Source: Babylonia areolata
Lineage: Eukaryota; Mollusca; Gastropoda; Neogastropoda; Buccinidae
Direction: 5' to 3'
DNA length: 64,000 nucleotides
Assembly: GCF_041734735.1 (NCBI RefSeq)
Contig: NC_134895.1
Location: 17,108,525 to 17,172,524, forward strand
The position numbers and the translations under genes are program-made. Below, one piece after another: positions 61,666 through 64,000 of this stretch; within the stretch, counting starts at the first letter, position 1, and each line of letters opens with the position of its first letter. Below the pieces are notes generated by a model that saw only the letters and a list, made by a program, of their open reading frames with translations, was not told the origin of the DNA and ran no database searches.

Positions 61666-62499
61666 GAGGACACACAGGGCCCTGGGCACATCAGAACACT
61701 GACACACAGCACACACACACACACACACTTTTGATGCCCTGATGTGATCAATATTTGAACCAAAGCAGAGGAACTAGGACAAGAGGCCTATTGAAATTAG
61801 GTCCATGGGCTGCTGTCAAAACTTCTGCCAGACTGCTTGAGCCAGAAAGGGGAGAGAGGGGACAAAGATGGGGAGGGGGAGGGGGGGTGTTTTGCCATCG
61901 AAAGCCGGTTTGTCTAAAACAAAGAAGCAAAACCAAACGTCGAAATTTCAAGACGTTATCGCATGGCTTAGTATTACACTAGATGTCCTGCTTCAAGCAC
62001 TACAGGCAATTATTCTACAATATACTCGCAATGTACATGACACTCATCTGACTGGCCGCATCTAATCAAGTATGCAACTGTTTCTTTGATTTATTGACTA
62101 GCTCTGCCACATTGTTGACCTCAGCGGGTGCCATTGTTGACCCCCATGAGGGGTCTCCACTGACTGGACGGTCTTTTGTTTAAGACAGTGCGCCCGTAAT
62201 GTATGTTCTAAGTCCGGTTCCTTTCCCACAAACCATTGAAAGAGCCTATGTCACATACTGCCGGTTTCAACTCGCCAGACGAGAGCTAAAAGATTTGAGT
62301 TCGCTGTTTTGGCTTGACCTACTGCACTGACCCAGTTCCACACTGACATTTTCTTTCTTCTCTCCCTTCCCCAGTCGGCCAGCAAAGCACTATGTTCGCT
62401 CATTTGAATTCAAAAGACTTTCCAAAGGAAATACTAACATTCGCATGAAGAAACGTTCCAGCAGATTTATTACATGTCCTCACCTTCGTTCTTCTCCAT
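49638..62499 (-). CDS. ERICH1: ERICH1-like protein (glutamate-rich protein 1 homologue), 6-7 exons
   Basis: Function unknown in the family. Exons joined in phase give 434 residues (453 with the optional exon); human ERICH1 is about 440. The order matches ERICH1: an N-terminal helix (FRKQVLSHLYGIP, like HVFVEKVLQRLFP); a low-complexity Glu/Lys/Thr/Ser region; a short LYSVL...DGHSPY box (human LYTASGPPEGYVP); the lysine block TKNQKKKLKKKRRKH followed by VQRAKDFIYSSENEQL (human SKNKKRKLKKKQQIKRK...VSFMYQPED); then helices VEKLRTMIEDVTEFLDAIWD VY (human ILNFLKSTQEMYFYDG). The C-terminal helices are weakly conserved. The start is the first ATG of exon 1 in a good context (GAGCCATGG). The lysine block suggests nuclear or nucleolar location (inference). 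It converges on ACSS2. Confidence 0.78.
51923..51979 (-). CDS. ERICH1: Possible optional 57-base exon of ERICH1
   Basis: Bounded by TTCTATTGCAG and GTCAGT, length divisible by three, open in the carried-over phase: VCGPDQRWKTLLDMVNHA. Including or skipping it keeps the frame. The human protein has no clear equivalent. A second acceptor 25 bases upstream would break the frame. Confidence 0.33.
52420..52470 (+). repeat. Short interspersed repeat (TTTAACGTC type), copy 1
   Basis: GTAGTCTTCAGTTTAACGTC followed by TTCCACTTTAAGTGATATTAG; recurs at 63778-63817. Confidence 0.75.
52634..52671. repeat. (GT)n microsatellite
   Basis: About 18 units in ERICH1 intron 5. The rest of 49892-53210 holds T/A tracts, a C run at 50813-50826 and no further recognised element. 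Confidence 0.9.
53211..53584 (+). mobile_element. SINE family A, full length, ending 10 bp from ERICH1 exon 5
   Basis: Head GTGCAATAGCCAAGTGGTTA AAGCG, B box AGGTTTGAATCTCG, complete body (AGATCTTGTAATCCATGTCA GG, GAAAACGGGAGTATAGCTGC CC, GGGGTAAAAACGG) and AAAGAAGAAGAAGG tail. The tail ends at 53584 while the exon 5 donor GT is at 53593-53594. A weaker repeat-like stretch, possibly part of a composite, precedes it (52965-53200). Confidence 0.92.
53595..53792 (-). CDS. ERICH1: ERICH1 coding exon 5
   Basis: Encodes ARLKGESVEEEGSKVAAVLK CLS, then GSWGDLQLLSRAKSVLVLRS KHLAASTIARVENELGYDT. The helical stretch fits human SDVSILYHMKTLLLLQDTER LKHAL in spacing. Acceptor CACCCTGCAG, donor GTGAGA. 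It is much more GC-rich than its surroundings, as expected for coding sequence here. Confidence 0.85.
53810..55275. repeat. Complex satellite-like tandem array in ERICH1 intron 4
   Basis: About ten degenerate units of 110-130 bp built on ATGCCACACATACA.TGAATG, CCAATGCATCACA.TTACTAT T, TAAAT.CTCAACAAAACAGT and a (CA)n or A-rich end. From 54290 they alternate with a second unit (TGTATGGTGACCAAGACATC A, ATTATCAACAATCA.ACAAT) to form a roughly 240-bp higher-order unit. It includes (CA)n at 54019-54060 and 24 G at 55026-55049. A lone unit remains at 56806-56840. Confidence 0.88.
55276..57375 (-). other. Rest of ERICH1 intron 4
   Basis: Holds GT-rich stretches at 56157-56252, a lone satellite unit at 56806-56840 and the short repeat at 57126. 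Nothing else recognised. Confidence 0.7.
57126..57280 (+). repeat. Short interspersed repeat, longer copy 2
   Basis: GTGACCCACTAGTGCAGACC CCGGCAGGGGTCTCATTCCT GTCCTGTG, then GATAACTTCCCGAAGTAGGT TACCTCCC and GACTAGCGCCCTCTTTTA. Its first 43 bp match 28813-28860. Family unknown. Confidence 0.7.
57376..57455 (-). CDS. ERICH1: ERICH1 coding exon 4 (NAGNAG acceptor)
   Basis: Encodes SVEKLRTMIEDVTEFLDAIW DVYCSE, matching human ILNFLKSTQEMYFYDG. The acceptor reads TTTTGCAGCAG, so splicing after either CAG keeps frame; use of the second starts the exon at 57452 and drops the serine. Donor GTAAA. Confidence 0.85.
58143..58386 (-). CDS. ERICH1: ERICH1 coding exon 3
   Basis: Encodes SGPRKRMRVDNSSSAEKAKP EPTAE, then GMDLTKNQKKKLKKKRRKHL LNKLEVQRAKDFIYSSENEQ. 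The lysine/arginine block is the clearest ERICH1 signature and a likely bipartite nuclear signal. Acceptor CTTTCACAG, donor GTGAGT. Confidence 0.9.
59335..59520 (-). repeat. Repeat family E, copy 3 (reverse), in ERICH1 intron 2
   Basis: Reversed, it reads GTGTGCACAAGTCAAATGG, GGTATAAGGACTAGCC, CTTCCTTTTTGAGAAAGTGT CTGG, GAGCTAGCTTAATCGGTAGC and ACCACTCTTTATTGTTTGTT AATC, collinear with 44954-45153. Confidence 0.8.
59502..59646. repeat. Tandem duplication, about 85 bp
   Basis: CAGCAATGACAGAAGAAATG TGCAAACACA occurs at 59518 and 59603 within diverged flanks. It lies just downstream of the exon 2 donor on the minus strand. Confidence 0.82.
59727..60239 (-). CDS. ERICH1: ERICH1 coding exon 2
   Basis: Encodes FRKQVLSHLYGIPDPSEPVK QDSDEGKAEEEKETK, a long Glu/Lys/Ser/Thr low-complexity region, an Asn/Thr/Ser stretch (SNNSNKSNTTHTTPTTTT), then LYSVLMAPLDGHSPYRDNIL RFGADDA. 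Of two possible acceptors (AACTTCAG at 60240-60242 and CTTTCAG seven bases later), only the first joins exon 1 in frame. Donor GTAATG. Confidence 0.9.
60240..62483 (-). other. ERICH1 intron 1
   Basis: AT-rich with (AT)n at 60960, (CA)n at 61102-61119, (GT)n at 61371-61412, GT-rich flanks with ACGCGCGTGCGTGCG, and GA/CT runs near 61635. 61900-62400 is plain. No element or gene recognised. Confidence 0.75.
62484..62499 (-). CDS. ERICH1: ERICH1 first coding exon
   Basis: MEKNE plus one base, before donor GTGAGG. Context GAGCCATGG is good, and the phase fits only the upstream acceptor of exon 2, giving MEKNEAFRKQVL. Such a short first exon is inferred from splice logic, not homology. Confidence 0.65.
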
Positions 62500-62640
62500 G
62501 GCTCCGAGAAGGAGGAGAATTTAAAACGGTCTGCATTTGTGCCGCCTTTCAGCATTGATGTTTTGACTCAACATGTGGTTAGCAGTGCCGTCTGGAGGGG
62601 GACGAAAATCTTGAGGCTCTGTCAGGGTTAGCCTTCTTTA
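62500..62640 (-). promoter_or_regulatory. Presumed ERICH1 5' UTR and core promoter
   Basis: Moderately GC-rich stretch directly upstream of the start codon, without a clear TATA box. A (CT)n and C-rich tract follows at 62650-62718. Assignment by position only. Confidence 0.35.
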
Positions 62641-62686
62641 TCCATGAACTCTCCCCCCACTCCCCCCCCCACTCCCCCCACCCCCG

Positions 62687-62717
<31 letters not shown>

Positions 62718-62719
62718 AA

Positions 62720-63640
62720 AGGCACAGTATCACACTACCACATGAACTTTTAAGCTAATGACTATAAAGTGTCAAAGTGTGTATCTCTTATTGTTTAATT
62801 TGAGCCCAAATCTTGTTTGTTTTGTTTCGTTTTGTTTGTTTTGCACCGTTGGGATTGTTCTAATTTGCACCACCATCACCACCCATGTCATGATAATTAT
62901 ATATATAGAGAGAGAGAGTTCTACAGCCAATGAAATTAAACATTTCAGTGCTCGGTTCAACTCGGGGTGTCCGTTGGAGCACGGCGGTAGACTCCCCCAC
63001 GTACCCCACCCCAGCCCACCCTGCTGGGGAGAGTGCTGAATCAGGACATCTTCAGTGGACTCGGAACAACTTGAGATCAACTGTGTCAGTTGGAGCAGAA
63101 TATAAAGTTTTCTTCAGTACAGGGTTTTTTGTGGGTTTTTTTTTTTTCTATAGTTAATGAACTTATGTATAGTTCAGTAAATATAGATGACTGAGGACAA
63201 TTTGAGCTTAACTGAAACAAAAATAGATATATTCATAGACTAATAAAGCCATGCGCTCCCAACACCAGTTGCGACGATAATCTGCAAAGGTTCCTCAGTG
63301 CAACGCATCGTTCCACTAGTTGCAGATACTACACTGAAGCAAAAACGCTGCTTTTACTGAAGGAAGAGAGACACCGGCACATGTTCAACTGAGAGTTTCT
63401 GTTTTTGCGCACTGGCACGCGGCCGGCCACCGGGAGATCAGTCGACTGAGAGACAATGACTGAGGTGGTGAGAAGAAGCGGGTGGCACTGGATCAGTGTT
63501 ACATCATTCAGGTCAACTTTAACACGTACCATGTTTTTCTTAACTTGATGCATGGACACTCAGTGATGCCGCGACGGACGCGGTACGTATACCTACGGCC
63601 AGACATACCGCGTGCTTCAGCATCACTGATGGGATGTCAC
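62720..63640. other. Upstream flank of ERICH1
   Basis: A GC-rich patch at 62950-63080 could be a first exon or promoter of a neighbouring divergent gene, but no conserved peptide is seen. The rest is AT-rich. Confidence 0.4.
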
Positions 63641-63754
63641 TGCGTTGGGTTACGCTGCTGGTCAGGCATATGCTTGGCAGATGTGGTGTAGCGTATATGG
63701 ATTTGTCCGTGAACGCAGTGACGCCGGCCTCCTTGAGATACTGAAACTGAAACA
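63641..63754 (+). mobile_element. SINE family B, 3' part
   Basis: GCGTTGGGTTACGCTGCTGG, then GGCAGATGTGGTGTAGCGTA, GAACGCAGTGACGCCGGCCT CC and ATACTGAAACTGAAACAG. Head missing. Confidence 0.85.
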
Positions 63755-63777
63755 GTTGTGCGTGTGTGTTGTGTGTA

Positions 63778-63817
63778 GTAGTCTTCGGTTTAACGTCTTC
63801 CACTTTAAGTGATATTA
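63778..63817 (+). repeat. Short interspersed repeat (TTTAACGTC type), copy 2
   Basis: GTAGTCTTCGGTTTAACGTC, then TTCCACTTTAAGTGATATTAG; matches 52420-52470. Sandwiched between two SINE B tails and followed by (GT)n and (GTT)n. Confidence 0.75.
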
Positions 63818-63847
63818 GTGTGTGTGTGTTGTGTGTGTGTGTGTGTG

Positions 63848-63878
<31 letters not shown>

Positions 63879-63893
63879 TCACCTTTTTTTTCC

Positions 63894-64000
63894 CCCTCAA
63901 GGCCTGACTAAGCGCGTTGGGTTACGCTGCTGGTCAGGCATCTGCTTGGCAGATGTGGTGTAGCGTATATGGATTTGTCCGAACGCAGTGACGCCTCCTT
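63894..64000 (+). mobile_element. SINE family B, 3' part, cut by window end
   Basis: CCCTCAAGGCCTGACTAAGC GCG, then GTTACGCTGCTGGTCAGGCA TCTG through GAACGCAGTGACGCCTCCTT. Nearly identical to the pieces at 29137 and 63641. Confidence 0.88.

Overview
This is a eukaryotic nuclear window, most likely from a gastropod mollusc and probably a caenogastropod. The reasons are two conserved vertebrate-like genes split into many small exons by kilobase-scale introns, two families of tRNA-headed SINEs, very abundant CA/GT, CT/GA and AT microsatellites, and many TTAA-flanked DNA transposon remnants. The species assignment is an inference from the repeat style.

Layout. (1) Positions 1-35322, plus strand: 16 coding exons of cytoplasmic/nuclear acetyl-CoA synthetase (ACSS2). 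The gene is 5'-incomplete; its stop codon is at 35320-35322. The exons join in phase into about 648 residues, except exon 14 (32565-32766), which carries two single-base insertions. (2) 35323-49637: convergent 3' flank of both genes, with no supported coding exon. It holds TTAA-flanked elements, SINEs, a strong RNA hairpin and a second repeat family. (3) 49638-62499, minus strand: six coding exons, with a possible seventh, of a homologue of vertebrate ERICH1 (glutamate-rich protein 1), start and stop included. (4) 62500-64000: upstream flank of ERICH1, with SINE fragments.

The most notable object is in ACSS2 intron 13. An old LINE reverse-transcriptase copy on the minus strand is split by a 2194-bp DNA element (29488-31681) with CACGGC ends and a 4-bp ATAC target duplication. 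The element carries one long intact reading frame whose cysteine/histidine pattern follows the N-terminal, non-core part of the V(D)J recombinase RAG1. This matches the class of molluscan elements named N-RAG-TP, described from the sea slug Aplysia: a RAG1 N-terminal-like protein without the RAG1 catalytic core, between ends compared with recombination signal sequences. The empty site can be rebuilt exactly: removing the element and one ATAC restores the LINE reading frame.

Other mobile DNA: at least four TTAA-flanked piggyBac-like families. Families A (two copies) and B (four copies) keep an acidic N-terminal coding piece but no transposase core. There are two SINE families and several LINE 3' ends. 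SINE copies lie next to splice sites in both host genes, and several ACSS2 acceptors are preceded directly by GT repeats. Minisatellites sit close to splice sites in ACSS2 introns 6 and 15 and ERICH1 intron 4.
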